Assembly (NCBI GenBank): GCA_036429605.1
Contig: CM071589.1
Span: 3,658,001-3,722,000, forward strand
Direction: 5' to 3'
Source of the DNA: Cladobotryum mycophilum
Taxonomy: Eukaryota; Ascomycota; Sordariomycetes; Hypocreales; Hypocreaceae
DNA length: 64,000 nucleotides
How positions within the stretch are numbered: position 1 is the stretch's first letter; each line of letters begins with the position of its first letter. The notes under the pieces were generated by a model that searched no databases, was not told where the DNA came from, and saw only the letters and a list, made by a program, of their open reading frames with translations. The position numbers and the translations under genes are program-made. Below are positions 13,352 through 24,418 of this stretch, one piece after another.

Positions 13352-14952
13352 ATGAAGTTCACCACTGTTGCTGCTCTCTTCGCGGCTGCGGCTATTGCTG
13401 CTCCCACAGACAAGTACCCTCCTCCCCCGACGGAGGCGACAACCCTCCTCCTACTCTCCCCCTCCTACCAAGCCCCCTGGAGGCGGTGGTGACTACCCCA
13501 CACCCGGTGGCCCAGGCAAGCCTCCCGGAGGACCTGGCGGTCCCGGTGGTCCTCCTGGTCCTCCTGGTCCCCCTGGCCCTCCTGGTCCCCCTGGCGGTCC
13601 CGGTAAGCCTCCTGGAGGCCCCGGTGGCCCCGGTGGCCCTTATCCTCCTGGTGGTCCAGGCAAGCCTCCGGGTGGTCCCGGTGGTCCTCCTGGCCCTCCC
13701 GGCCCACCTGGTCCCCCTGGTCCCCCTGGTGGACCCGGCGGTCCTCACCCTCCTGGAGGCCCCGGTGGTCCTCCTGGTCCTCCTGGTCCTCCTGGCCCCC
13801 CAGGTGGTCCAGGTGGCCCTCACCCTCCCGGCGGTCCTGGCGGTCCAGGTGAGCCTGGCAAGCCTTACCCACCACCTGGTCCTCCTGGTCCCCCTGGCGG
13901 ACCCGGCGGTCCTCACCCTCCTGGAGGTCCTGGTGGCCCTGGTGGTCCTTATCCTCCCGGTGGACCTGGCGGACCCGGCGGTCCTCCTGGCCCTCCCGGC
14001 CCCCCGGTCCCCCTGGCGGACCTGGCGGTCCTCACCCTCCTGGAGGCCCCGGTGGTCCTCCTGGTCCTCCCGGTCCTCCTGGCCCCCCAGGTGGCCCAGG
14101 TGGCCCTCACCCTCCCGGCGGTCCTGGAGGTCCAGGTGAGCCTGGCAAGCCTTACCCTCCCCCGGTGGACCTGGTGGTCCCGGTAAGCCTCCTGGCGGAC
14201 CTGGAGGACCCGGTGGTCCTGGCAAGCCCCCTGGTGGTCCCGGCGGTCCCGGCGGCCCTGGTGGTCCCGGCGGCCCTGGTGGTCCCGGTGGTCCTGGTGG
14301 TCCTTACCCCCAGGCGGACCCGGCGGCCCCGGAGGACCTGGTGGCCCTGGTAAGCCTCCCGGCGGACCTGGCGGTCCCGGTGGTCCCGGTGGTCCTGGTG
14401 GTCCTGGAAAGCCTCCTGGCGGACCTGGTGGCCCAGGTGAACCTTATCCTCCCCTGGCGGTCCTGGCGGACCCGGTAAGCCTCCTGGCGGACCCGGCGGT
14501 CCAGGCGGCCCAGGTGGCCCCGGTAAGCCTCCCGGTGGACCTGGCGGTCCCGGAGGACCTGGAGGACCCGGTGGTCCTGGCAAGCCCCCTGGTGGTCCCG
14601 GCGGTCCCGGCGGACCTGGTGGCCCCGGTGAGCCTGGCAAGCCTTATCCTCCTCCTACCACACCTCCTCCTACCTACCCTCCTCCTGGAGGCCACGGCAT
14701 GTGCCACGACAGCCTTTACAGCGTTCCTCGATGCTGCTCTACTGATGTTCTCGGTCTTGCTGACATTAGCTGCGGTCCTGGTAAGTAGAATTCTTGATCT
14801 CCTTGATGAAACCATTATCTAACTAGCAAATAGTCCCTCCCTACGTCGACACCTTTGAGGAGTTCAAGCACTCTTGTGCGCCTTACGGACAGGTTCCCAA
14901 GTGCTGTGTCCTCCCCATCCTGGGTGAGGCCCTTCTCTGCGAGGACCCTTGA
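13352..14952 (+). CDS. secreted class II hydrophobin with collagen-like Gly-Pro region (frame broken)
   Basis: The N-terminus MKFTTVAALFAAAAIAAP is a clear signal peptide. The C-terminal domain has all eight cysteines in exact class II hydrophobin spacing: C-X9-CC-X11-C-X16-C-X8-CC-X10-C, ending LLCEDP. It crosses an intron at 14781-14833 (GTAAGT donor, CTAAC branch site, TAG acceptor). Between signal peptide and hydrophobin lie about 1,150 bases of Gly-Pro-Pro, Gly-Gly-Pro and Gly-Lys-Pro triplets interrupted by Tyr-Pro-Pro. Hydrophobins coat spores and hyphae with an amphipathic film. The Gly-Pro arm is presumably a spacer or wall anchor. The frame changes near 13440-13462 and at 14000-14005, 14159-14163, 14307-14311 and 14451-14454, always at C runs. 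Adding one C at each of six places would give about 517 residues, and the first and last frames already agree. So either the assembly has lost bases or the gene is recently broken. Confidence 0.85.
13480..14640 (+). repeat. collagen-like Gly-Pro coding repeat
   Basis: About 1.16 kb of degenerate nine-base units (GGN CCN GGN / GGN CCN CCN) forming a long internal repeat inside the hydrophobin gene. Larger blocks recur, including GGPHPPGGPGG and GEPGKPYPP. The opposite strand is also open in several frames because of composition and should not be annotated. Confidence 0.9.
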
Positions 14953-17530
14953 AAAGCTCTTGGTATCTCGCGTCTCGAGCGATGACCTCTGCATACTTAA
15001 TACTCTTGTTGCATGATCTGCGCAGCATAATTTATTCGAGGCATTGTTTTGGGATATGTATTCAGCAAAAGGATAAAGCTGCAAATAATATTGGGATTTT
15101 GTATTTTGTTGCGCGACTTCGATTTCACGGCCACGGCGATGATTTTCACCAATGTATTACAGTTAAAATACATATTTGTTTGTTCTCATCTTGAGCGTCA
15201 TGGTGGCTGGCCGTAGTTGCGGTGACCTTCTTTAGTTTTTTCCTTAAAATATACCTCTTTGTTCACGACTTCAATATGATTTACTACTGCCCTGTGACCT
15301 TTGTTTTGTTTGTCTTTCTCCCTTTCACTTGATCCACTTTGTAGGAATCACGTTGAATCTAAGATCTTCCCTTCAAACTTCTGGCCAGATCGTCCCTAGT
15401 TGTCAAGTCTGGAATTGATCTGGTAGCTGGAATTAACTTTGAAGAGTACGAGTAAGATATTCAGATGTACATAACGGTTACTTGTGAAGCGTTCGTAGCG
15501 CATGGGTGTTAGTTCAATTGATTGGTTGATAGTATTATATGACCTTGGAGATGGCCACGAGCAAGGGGTTATACTGCAAGTCGATTACGTTCGGGGAGTG
15601 GGACGGCCAAATAGTACCACACTTTTTATTTTCACCTTTGTATACTATCGCCTGGTCTTGCAAGCTCTGCCATCATGTTTCTGCAAGCCTCTTTAGATGA
15701 AGACATTGGATGTCGTTGGTCTGATTACTTAATCCTCAAGGACTTGCCTATGTGCAATGGCTAGCTTGGTGTCCTTGGAAGTTCATCGTGTGCTCTCTTT
15801 GGCCTTTGTGCATGATGGGGAATTTTGCGTATGTTTTGGGAAGACTTTCTGCACGTATTGCGGGATTCGATGTTTCTTATAGAGACGGGACATGGCGAGG
15901 ATTAGGGGGATTGTGTGTTATGTCTTTTGCATTCACCTTTGTGGTGGTATGGAGGCTTGGAGGACGCGATGTGATGCGATGCGTTGGAACGACTCTTACG
16001 TGGCAAGACTTGTGATATATTAACGCCTTTTCATCTGTTGTACATAATGCGGATGGAAACAAACGGGCACATAAAATGGCTGGCATGACCTTTGGCAAGC
16101 GGACAGTATATACATAAAGAAACGCTCCACCAGTCCATCATGAACTTCACTTTCAAAGCTTGTTTTGCTCAACATCTAATTGGAATCTGTCTGCTCCTTG
16201 CTTCCATTGTTTCTTAGTTATGCGATCAAATGTCAACGTCGATGATGGCGCTGCTTACACTGCGAGAGAGATGGTTGTTGTGGTGGCCCCTTTCTACTGC
16301 GCCTCGGCGGCATTGGACAGGGCTGGGATGACGGTGAATGGGGCAAGGGGTGTTTTTGATATGGGATTTCAGCTTCACTGGCCTTGGAAACTACTACGAG
16401 CAAGTCACATGCAACCAGTTCCTACGACTTTTGGGTAATGTTAGGAACGCTGACTAGTCCCTGACCCCGTAGGTTGGCGTGGCAGGGCATGGAAGAGAGC
16501 CTCAGCTCTTGGGGCAGGCTCTAATAGATCTTTCAAGAAAAGAATTCTTGTTCTTTTGATCGCGTGTTGTGTGTGTATCACTCGAAGCAACCAAGTCCTC
16601 GTCAGACTGATCATGGACTCGCCTGAGGCCGTGTGGAAGTCCTCGCTCTGCTACCGGGCGATTCACTTTACGTGGCAATCGCCACGAACTCCCCATCCAT
16701 GTTACTCGATCTATCTCGACTTTTTTTTTCCTTGTCTCGAAAGGTCTTTTGTATCGGTATTTCGATCGTAGGGGGGTTGGTTGCGGGTCTTCAACGCATT
16801 TTGCAACTCTCTTTCGTTTTGCGACGACCCTTTTTTTCGAGGTAGGCTTTTCTATGATTGGGAAAGGGGGCGGAGATATCGACTCTCAGCTGTCGCCGAT
16901 ACCAGAGAGAGTTGGCTGGGGATAGCTCTTTCGGAAAGCACCGGTCAAGTGCCCAGCTCTACTCTGGAGGAGGTTCAGCTTTCTGTTTGCTGTTCATCAC
17001 GAGCCAAAGCCGGTATGCGCTTGCCATGGCCTGTGGATGGGACTTGATCGAAGTGCTTTTTGTAACTGGGCCTCGAATTTGTGTACTGGATACAAACACG
17101 TCCATGGGGATGGGGCCTCTGCATTCGGCCTTGTGGTTGTGATGATGTGGGGGGCCTTGGGTTCGCGGCAAGGGGGAGAACAAATGTGCTTTTCTAGTGA
17201 CGGATCGTCTGACTGATTATGAGTTGAATTGATCAAACAAGACAAAGCTCTGATATCATTACTTACCAAATAGCGACAGAGAACTGTGCGCGACTGAATA
17301 GTAATATGAATGTCGCGTGATCATTGGGCCAATAAAGGAACAGGGAATCATGTCCCAATCCGGATGTCTTTCCGGGGTTGCGTGCATGCAAATTGCTTCC
17401 CCCTCCCCTCCTCTTCTCTCCGGGGGAGAATATTATTCCGTCAGCAAAAAGGCATGACGATGTGGCAACATTGGGAGCGCCTTTTGTCAGGCCATGTCAC
17501 TCGGAAGTACTCTTGCTCGTATCGTGTATA

Positions 17531-17562
17531 GTACTCCGTACGGAGGAGTAGGTACGGAGTAC
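17531..17562. repeat. perfect 11-bp inverted repeat GTACTCCGTAC / GTACGGAGTAC
   Basis: The arms 17531-17541 and 17552-17562 are exact reverse complements with a 10-base spacer. Each arm is itself nearly palindromic. Related TACTCCGT or TACGGAGTA words occur elsewhere in the intergenic DNA (6214, about 18718, about 52100). Confidence 0.8.
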
Positions 17563-18824
17563 ATGCATCCGAAGCCAACCCTTGTAAGGGTCTCGAGTGG
17601 CCTTCTCGGTTATAATACAATCAAAAAGACAAGCAACCATGGGCCGATTCGAATATTGAAACAGCGGGGGGCCTTAGTAGTTGGCGCCATTTACTGTACT
17701 TTTGGGGTGACGACGCTGCAATGCAACAGGTTCAGCTTTAGGCAAGAAGCCATCCATTCCAAGGGTAATTAATTTTGCGCAAAATGGGAGTTTTTACACG
17801 TGTCGATTGAATGCATTCGGTGGGCGTGCATTACCGTGGACATCTTTTCTCCTACCTTTTATGGTCATGCCATGATCGTACGTCCGTCCCTCCCATGCAT
17901 TCTCTCTCTCTCCCTCTCTCTGCCCAAATATTGTCTCGTGTGTCGGTGAAGCGAGATGAGGACGAGCTCCCTCCCTCTCACTCTCCATTGACCTGCGCTC
18001 GCTCTTCAGGCAAGGAGAAACATTCGTGTGGGGAAAATAAAAAACTGGGGAAGCCAGCGCGTTGTGGACCAACGATCGTGTGCCGTCTGGGGAAGTGGGC
18101 CGACTATGGAGCGCGAAATCCTTAGTCTTGTCTGGGGGCGGGGCTGGAGTTGTTCGAGGCATCTCGTTGGTGTCTCTCTCTCTCTCTCTCTCTCTGTGTG
18201 TCTGTCTTGGTAGGCTATTGAACGACGAGAATGATGGGGTGAATAAACGAAGGAAAATGGATGTGAGTTTGGTTGAAAGAACGTCCCCGAAAAAAATGAG
18301 GCTCAAAAAGAGATGAGATAGCGAGAGATGGCTCTCTTTATACAGGCACGTAATACGCGACAGGGCAAGGGACAAACTCAGTGGCCACATCATTCTGTTC
18401 CCTCCCCCTGGCGTGGGTGCGTCACACTCGGCCCTGCGTTTGTGGCTTGCTTGCTTTGTGTGCAACGCTCATTCAATCAAGGGGAGGGAAACCGCCCTTG
18501 ACCTGGCACTTTTCTGACCAAACAATCCAATCCTTGGCCCGGAAGCGAATCAAGCCCAAATAGCACCGCCAATAGACCATCCAACCAAGCAAGCTTTCTC
18601 CGCACCAGCAGCGTGTCATCGTACCCCGCTTGTTGCCCTTGTCCTCTCTAGAGGTAAGTATTGTATAGATTGCGCTTTGCTCTTGGGCCTCCCTCTCTGT
18701 CTTGTGTGTACTCCGTGTGTACATTGGGTTCGTCGGATTGACCCCAGCCCTCACCGTCACGTAGGTACTCCCTACAAGCAAGGTATTGCCCTGGCGCATG
18801 AGGGGAAGGGGGCGACAGCCGCGG

Positions 18825-18833
18825 TATATATAA
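18825..18833 (+). promoter_or_regulatory. TATA-like element upstream of the small gene at 19181
   Basis: TATATATAA sits about 350 bases before the ATG, followed by a CT-rich leader. The distance is long, so a 5'-UTR intron may lie between; GGTACGTTCTC near 18993 could be its donor. Confidence 0.35.
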
Positions 18834-19180
18834 GGTGAGGAGGTACGGACTCTCTCTTCCCTCTTGCTTTTCTTCATCGCCTCATCATCATCATCATCTC
18901 CAAAGTCCCCAATCTGGCAAAAACATTCCAACTTTTCTCACCATTTTAAATCGCCACCCTCTAGACTGTGTGAATCGTTACACAGTTCTTTTTCGGTACG
19001 TTCTCTCACCGCCGACACCCACCCATGCTTCTTTCCTCACTCTTCATCGCCGCTGACCAAGACTTCTCATCTCCAGCCATCCATCCACATAGCCTATCCA
19101 AACACTCCGAGACAGACTTCTCTCAACTCTCTTCTCCATCAAACATCAAACAAACATCCCCCCCACCCACACTCTTCAAC

Positions 19181-19518
19181 ATGCCTCCTCGCGTCCCCCG
19201 TCTCCCTGCTGCCAAGAGGACCGAAGTCCTCTGCGTTGGCGCTGCCGGCGTCGGCGTCCTCACCCCCTCTACCTCATGATGCCCGGTGCCGAGGAGACGC
19301 TCGCCCGCCAGACCACAAAGTGGGCGCCTCGCTGGGAGCGCAACATCAGCTACTTCATTCCCCGCGCCGAGCGTACCATCCAGCGCATCGAGCCTCCCAT
19401 CGCCAGGGCGGTGCAGAAGATTGATGACAAGCTCCCGCTCGAGAGGATGGCCAAGGGTATGGAGAGACGCATCCAGAACGGCATTGCTCGCTTCGGCCCC
19501 AAGGACAAGTCAGGATAA
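19181..19518 (+). CDS. small conserved membrane protein of unknown function, one apparent frameshift
   Basis: Two overlapping frames together read as one small protein. The first starts at the ATG at 19181 (MPPRVPRLPAAKRTEVLCVG) and, uninterrupted, would stop at 19279. The second continues as LMMPGAEETLARQTTKWAPR and ends FGPKDKSG at 19518. One extra C in the C5 run at 19263-19267 would join them into a 112-residue protein with a short basic N-terminus, one hydrophobic segment around residues 15-34 and a charged helical tail. The good Kozak-like start, CT-rich leader and GC-rich codon use favour a real gene. I do not recognise a named family and assign no function. The basic N-terminus plus one hydrophobic helix would suit a mitochondrial inner-membrane protein, which is inference only. 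Confidence 0.65.
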
Positions 19519-20414
19519 TGTTGCTGTTGTCGTCGTATTATATCGTCGAATGATGTCATGTTAAGGCTGGTGTTGGGTCAAGGTTATTGAAGGGGGCATG
19601 GCTGGAGTCGCTTGCACTCGCCACCCAAAGGCGTTGCGGTTGATGGTCTTATCTTTGTTTGCATCTTGCATCCTTTGTATGTTATACCTTTTTGTGTCAT
19701 ACCTCTATATTTCAGAGCTTCCTCCTCCTGCCTTGTCAGCCGGGGGAGGGGGTATAGTAAACATGATGAACATGTTCATATTTTATGTTTTTATCTCTCA
19801 AGAATCGTGCCGCTCTCTAGTCTTACCGCTGCGTGCTTTACCACCATTGTTATCTCTTCCCGCCTTTATCGTAGATCTACCATGTCTCACTTCCTATCTT
19901 GCCGCGGCTAACCAAACGAGTTTTAGGTGGGAGCTGAATTCTTGCGGCTTCCTTCGGCCTCACGGCACAGCATAACGCCTTGTGTGTTTGCGCCCGTTGG
20001 TGATTGGCATTTTTAGAGTTTTTACATTTTTGGATTACTGACTTGACTCAGGTGCGGAGGTGAGAGGCTGGATGGAGAAACTTCGTTCGCATTGGTTCAA
20101 GGTTGGGAGCATGGGCCAATCGTTTCGGCACCGTTGAATCCAACACCCTCAATACGGATTTAGGAACCACTTCGTCCTTGAATCCACTTGCGGACATTTG
20201 ATAAATTTCTCCCTCTCCGTATCCATGTAACCTCCCAACCGTTGTCTCACACTGCCCTGATCCCTATAAATTTGGCGTCTTTGTCGCTTCAAGCCAGGCC
20301 AGAAAAACAACAACATTGTTTTCTTCATAGTCTCTACCATCTTACTCTAAATATACCCCGCCCTCTTAGTCTCCGACTACGCAACCAGCCCCTAGGCATC
20401 CCATCTCCCCCATC
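19519..20414. other. intergenic; 3' region of the small gene and promoter of the SDR
   Basis: No gene seen. TATAAA at 20265-20270 lies 145 bases before the SDR start codon and is followed by a CA/CT-rich leader. Confidence 0.5.
20265..20270 (+). promoter_or_regulatory. TATA box of the SDR gene
   Basis: TATAAA about 145 bases upstream of the ATG at 20415, at a usual distance for filamentous fungi. Confidence 0.5.
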
Positions 20415-21485
20415 ATGGCTTTGCTCGAGGGATCCGCTTTTGTCACTGGTGCTGCATCCGGTGAGTGCCACCCCGTGCGCCCTAAACGATCGGGCTCTTT
20501 ATATATAAACTTGGCTCGTTATAGTCGAAAAAATACTGATAGTGGTTAAAATTCGTTGTCGATAGGTATCGGTGAAGCTACTGCCTTCGCTCTTGCTGAG
20601 CATGGCATCACCAAGTTGGCCATTTCTGATGTGAATGAGGCGGCCCTTGAGAAGACTGCTGCGGCCATCAGGGAAAAGTACCCTCAAATCGAGGTTCTCT
20701 CTCTAAAGGTCAATGTGGCCAGCATTGATGAAGTCAAGGCCGCCCTTGCCGAGATTGTTGCCAAGTTTGGAAGACTAGATGTTGCTATTAACAACGCCGG
20801 AATCCGTGGCGTCACATCGCAACTCCATGAGATGAGCGAGACCAGCTGGACAGAGGTCCTCGACATCAACTTGAACGGTGTCTTCAGGTGCCAGAAGGAG
20901 GAGCTTTCTGTCATGGTGGAGCAAGAGTAAGTTTCCCCGAGATACCGCTTCCGTTTTCCCCGTTGGGCTCTGGGGCTCCAGTAGGGAAGTAACTCACACT
21001 CATGATTTTTTGTTAGGGATCTTGGCTACCGACGCGGACGTGGTACCATCATCAATGTATCATCCGTCTACGGTCTCGTCGGCCCGTGGAGTGCCATCCA
21101 CCATACCCACTACGCCACGGCAAAGCATGGTAAGCCGCAACACCCTCCGCTGCTTGTCAATGACTCGTTTTGATACTGACAAATGACCTTTTCTCTCTAT
21201 TTAGCCGTATTGGGTATGACAAAGGCTGACGCCCTTTCCTACTCTGGCACCAACATTCGCATCAACGCCATCTGTCCCGGCTATGTCGAGACCCCACTTA
21301 TTGGTCCCTCTGATGCCTTCAGCACCCCCGGCCACCCGATGTACGACCACGTTCTTCACACGCCTTTGAGGAGACTTGGAAAGGCCGAGGAGATTGCGGA
21401 CAGCATCGTGTTCTTGGCTTCGCCTTTGAGCAGCTACGTGAACGGTGCGGCGTTGGTTGTTGACGGTGGCTTCACCAGCGGTTAG
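20415..21485 (+). CDS. short-chain dehydrogenase/reductase (SDR), four exons
   Basis: Exons are 20415-20460, 20566-20926, 21017-21129 and 21205-21485. Introns begin GTGAGT, GTAAGT and GTAAGC. The spliced product is 266 residues, the usual size of a classical SDR. It has the NAD(P)-binding TGAASGIG at the N-terminus, NNAG, the catalytic Ser in INVSSVYG near residue 150, and the Tyr-X3-Lys pair in HYATAKH (about Y168/K172). The end, PLSSYVNGAALVVDGGFTSG, is typical of the family. It should catalyse NAD(P)(H)-dependent oxidation or reduction of an alcohol or ketone; the substrate cannot be read from sequence. No targeting signal is visible, so a cytosolic location is likely. It lies about 1 kb upstream of, and in line with, the CoA ligase at 22535. 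Confidence 0.92.
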
Positions 21486-22534
21486 AGAGCTGGAAGATGA
21501 ATATGTCTCTGAACCAGTTATAGGATAAGGCAGGTCTTTAGTCCACAGAGAATTTGTTATTTTTTTTTGAATATCTTTTTTTAGAAGTGCCGATATGTAT
21601 GTGCATGTATTGATGGTGTTGGCGTTGCTTCTTCTTGCGAGAGGATTGGTATTAGGCTACTTGGTACATGCGACTTGTACCTTGAATCACCAAGGTGAAT
21701 GAGGTTACTCAGCGGAAGGTGCAACGAGCTTCGTGCATATGTACTTTGGGAAGTTCTGCTTATTCCATTATTCTCATGCGCATTGCATGGATTACGTTAT
21801 TCTTGCAATATGCAGAGTACAGGGCCTGTATATTTTTTCACGATGACATTGGACCTGCACGATACTCTATCCAAGGCAGGCAGCCCAACGTTCGAATGCA
21901 ACCATGATTTCATCCAATCCAAACAAGCCCCTGCTTTCCCCAGCTACGCTAAGTATTTAGCAGCCCGTCGGAGACATTGTCGTGCTCAGGCGGCATAACA
22001 AAGAGAGAGATCCACCACTGCAGCTCTAGTCCAGTCATACAAATCGAATCCGCTTATAACAATCGATGGTCCGGAGCAATGCGACGAATGAATAGCCCAG
22101 CATACATGAAATACCCTGGCCCATACTGCTGTCCTGGGGTCGGTTCCATTTTACCCGTCCGGCCCCCATGTTGTCGAAAGTACCTGTTGTACGTACAAGT
22201 CATACAAATTGTACTTCGCTTGCCGAGCATCGCGACGAGCTTCCCCACCCAAGGAAGTCAAGGAAACCGCAGTCATCCCACCTTGGCCAGCCAATCGACT
22301 CAATGCAAGGGGATTACTCTACCTCGGCTCTTTATCTCCCGTCCCCAGCATCTCCTCATCTTATTGAAGGGATTATACGGCCATCTCAGCCTTGCTGTTG
22401 CTAAGATCGATCCCCTTTAAAAGGACTCCCGCACCTTCACCGTCTTATTCGGTGTAAGTTGGACCGTACCATATCCCCCTCCCCTAACAACCCCCCTCTC
22501 CATCACCTTTCACTCACCACGACCTACACACGCG
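21486..22534. other. intergenic between SDR and CoA ligase
   Basis: No gene seen. The region holds the 3' end of the SDR transcript and the promoter of the ligase. CCTTTAAAAGG at about 22414-22424, some 110 bases before the ATG, is a possible TATA-like element and is followed by a CT-rich leader. Confidence 0.5.
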
Positions 22535-24418
22535 ATGCCTATCACATCTCTTTATCCCAAGATTGACATTCCACAGACCAATGTCTTGACCTATTTGTTC
22601 GGCGATGGGCAAAATGCTTCGGCAGATCCCCTCTGGATAGACAGCAAAAATCCCCAAAAGAGCCTGTCTCCAAAGCAAGCGCTGCAATGGATCAAGCGAT
22701 TGGGATACGGCCTTCAGAGGTTGGGCTTGCAGAGGGGAGACGTGGTCATGATTTGCACTCCAAACCACGTATTTGTCCCTGTATCGTACCTGGGCATTGT
22801 TGGGTCTGGATGCATATTCAGCGGCGCCAATCCAATTTTTACAGTCCCTGGTATGTCATGAGCGCGCGGTCACGAATTACCGGGGTATATGTTAACCGAG
22901 ACTCATCATCCTAGAATTGGTTCATCAACTGTCAAATACTACGGCCAAGGCGGTGTTGGCTCATCCCTCTGTGCTGCCATCTATTCTCGAGGCTGCCGCT
23001 AAAGTCGGCATTCCAAAAGACCGAATCTTCCAATTCTCCGACGAGCAAAACCCCGTTCGTCAAGGTGTTGCAGATTGGTCTGCCATGCTTGCCGCTCCCT
23101 CGGAAGCTGGCGATTGGAAATGGCCCGAGTTCTCTCCAGAAGAAGCCACCACGACAATCGCCACAATCAACTACAGCTCCGGAACCACAGGCTTGCCTAA
23201 AGGCGTCTGCATTCCACATTCTGCTCTTATTGCCAATGGTGCCCAGACGGCGTTTGTACGGGATTTCCATCCCAAGTACACGGACGACCGGCCTGGGCTT
23301 CCTGAGCGCTGGATAGGATTCCTACCACTATACCATGCCTACGGCCAACTCTACGCCAACATGCTATGCATCAAACTCAATGTTCCCATATACATCATGT
23401 CCAAGTTTGGCTTCGAGGACTTTCTATCCACAATAGAAAGATACAAAATCACGACACTGCAGGTGGCACCTCCCGTGCTCATAATGCTCTCGAAACGGCC
23501 TGAAACTTTGCGATATAACCTGTCGAGTGTGAGCGCAATCTTGTGCGGTGCTGCTCCTTTATCGCGAGAATTGCAAATTCAATGCGAGGAGCTTCTCAAT
23601 GTGAAGATCTCACAGGGCTGGGGAATGACAGAGTTGACTTGCGGTGCAATCAGTCTCCCAGTCGGGGCCGCCGATAACAAACCTGGATCTGTGGGAAAGC
23701 TTCTTCCTAATTGTGAGTGCAAGCTCATTGGGGAAGATGGTAAGGAAGTTCGTGCTGGGACTCCCGGTGAGCTTTGTATCCGCGGACCAAATGTCTGTCT
23801 GGGATATTGGAAAAATGAAGCAGCAACGAAAGAGAGCTTGGATGAGGAGGGGTGGTTCAAAACCGGCGACATTGGTGTTTGCAATGACGAAGGTCTCTTT
23901 TGGATTGTAGACAGGAAAAAGGTTAGTTGGCATCCGGACTGTCCTTTTTGAATTCTAGATGTAAGATGGCTAGAGCTGTTGCTAATACTTGGTATTTAGG
24001 AGCTCATCAAGGTCAACGGACACCAGGTTGCTCCGGCAGAACTGGAAGCGGTGCTTTTGGAGAATGAGCATATTGCAGATGCCGCTGTTGTGGAAATTAA
24101 GCTGTAAGAAGTGGAAAGCCATATTTTTTACTGCAAGTACTGACACCCACTGACAGAGGCGGAAACGAATGGCCACGAGCCTATGTTGTGATTCAAGAAG
24201 GATCAAAGAGCAAGATCACCACCGAGGATGTCCAAAAATGGGTCGCAAAGAGAGTATCCAAACATAAGAGACTCGTCGGCGGTGTCACTTTCATAGCCGA
24301 GGTGCCCAAGTTGGCGAGTGGAAAGATTATGCGCAAGGTGATGAGAGAATGGTCCAAGAGGGATGCTGCCGAGATGGAGAGGAATGGAACTGTTCCGGCA
24401 ATTTGGTCGAAACTATGA
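22535..24418 (+). CDS. peroxisomal 4-coumarate:CoA ligase-like acyl-CoA synthetase
   Basis: Exons are 22535-22850, 22915-23921, 24000-24103 and 24157-24418, giving 562 residues, normal for the 4CL/acyl-CoA synthetase branch of the ANL superfamily. The AMP-binding P-loop SSGTTGLPKG is near residue 192. It is followed by GWGMTEL, GWFKTGDIG and the hinge DRKKELIKVNG, which is split by the second intron. The conserved catalytic Lys lies in LASGKIMRK near the end. These enzymes activate a carboxylic acid with ATP to an acyl-AMP and then form the CoA thioester. The last three residues are SKL, a canonical type 1 peroxisomal targeting signal. The substrate (aromatic acid or fatty acid) is unknown. 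Intact. Confidence 0.93.

Larger units (their letters stand above)
14953..19180. other. 4.2 kb intergenic region without a supported gene
   Basis: No reading frame here shows a recognisable domain or a convincing intron-joined model. Present are a perfect 11-bp inverted repeat at 17531-17562, a (TC)n(TG)n microsatellite at about 18172-18202, and a TATA element at 18825-18833 with a CT-rich leader that belongs to the small gene starting at 19181. Confidence 0.5.

Noticed and set aside
13392..14225. Long minus-strand frame opposite the Gly-Pro arm
   Set aside because: Gly-Pro codons read backwards are also Gly-Pro-rich; it is a compositional mirror of the hydrophobin gene.
17794..18465. 223-codon minus-strand frame
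   Set aside because: Opposite a CT/TC microsatellite, rich in Arg-Glu repeats from AG runs; no conserved features.
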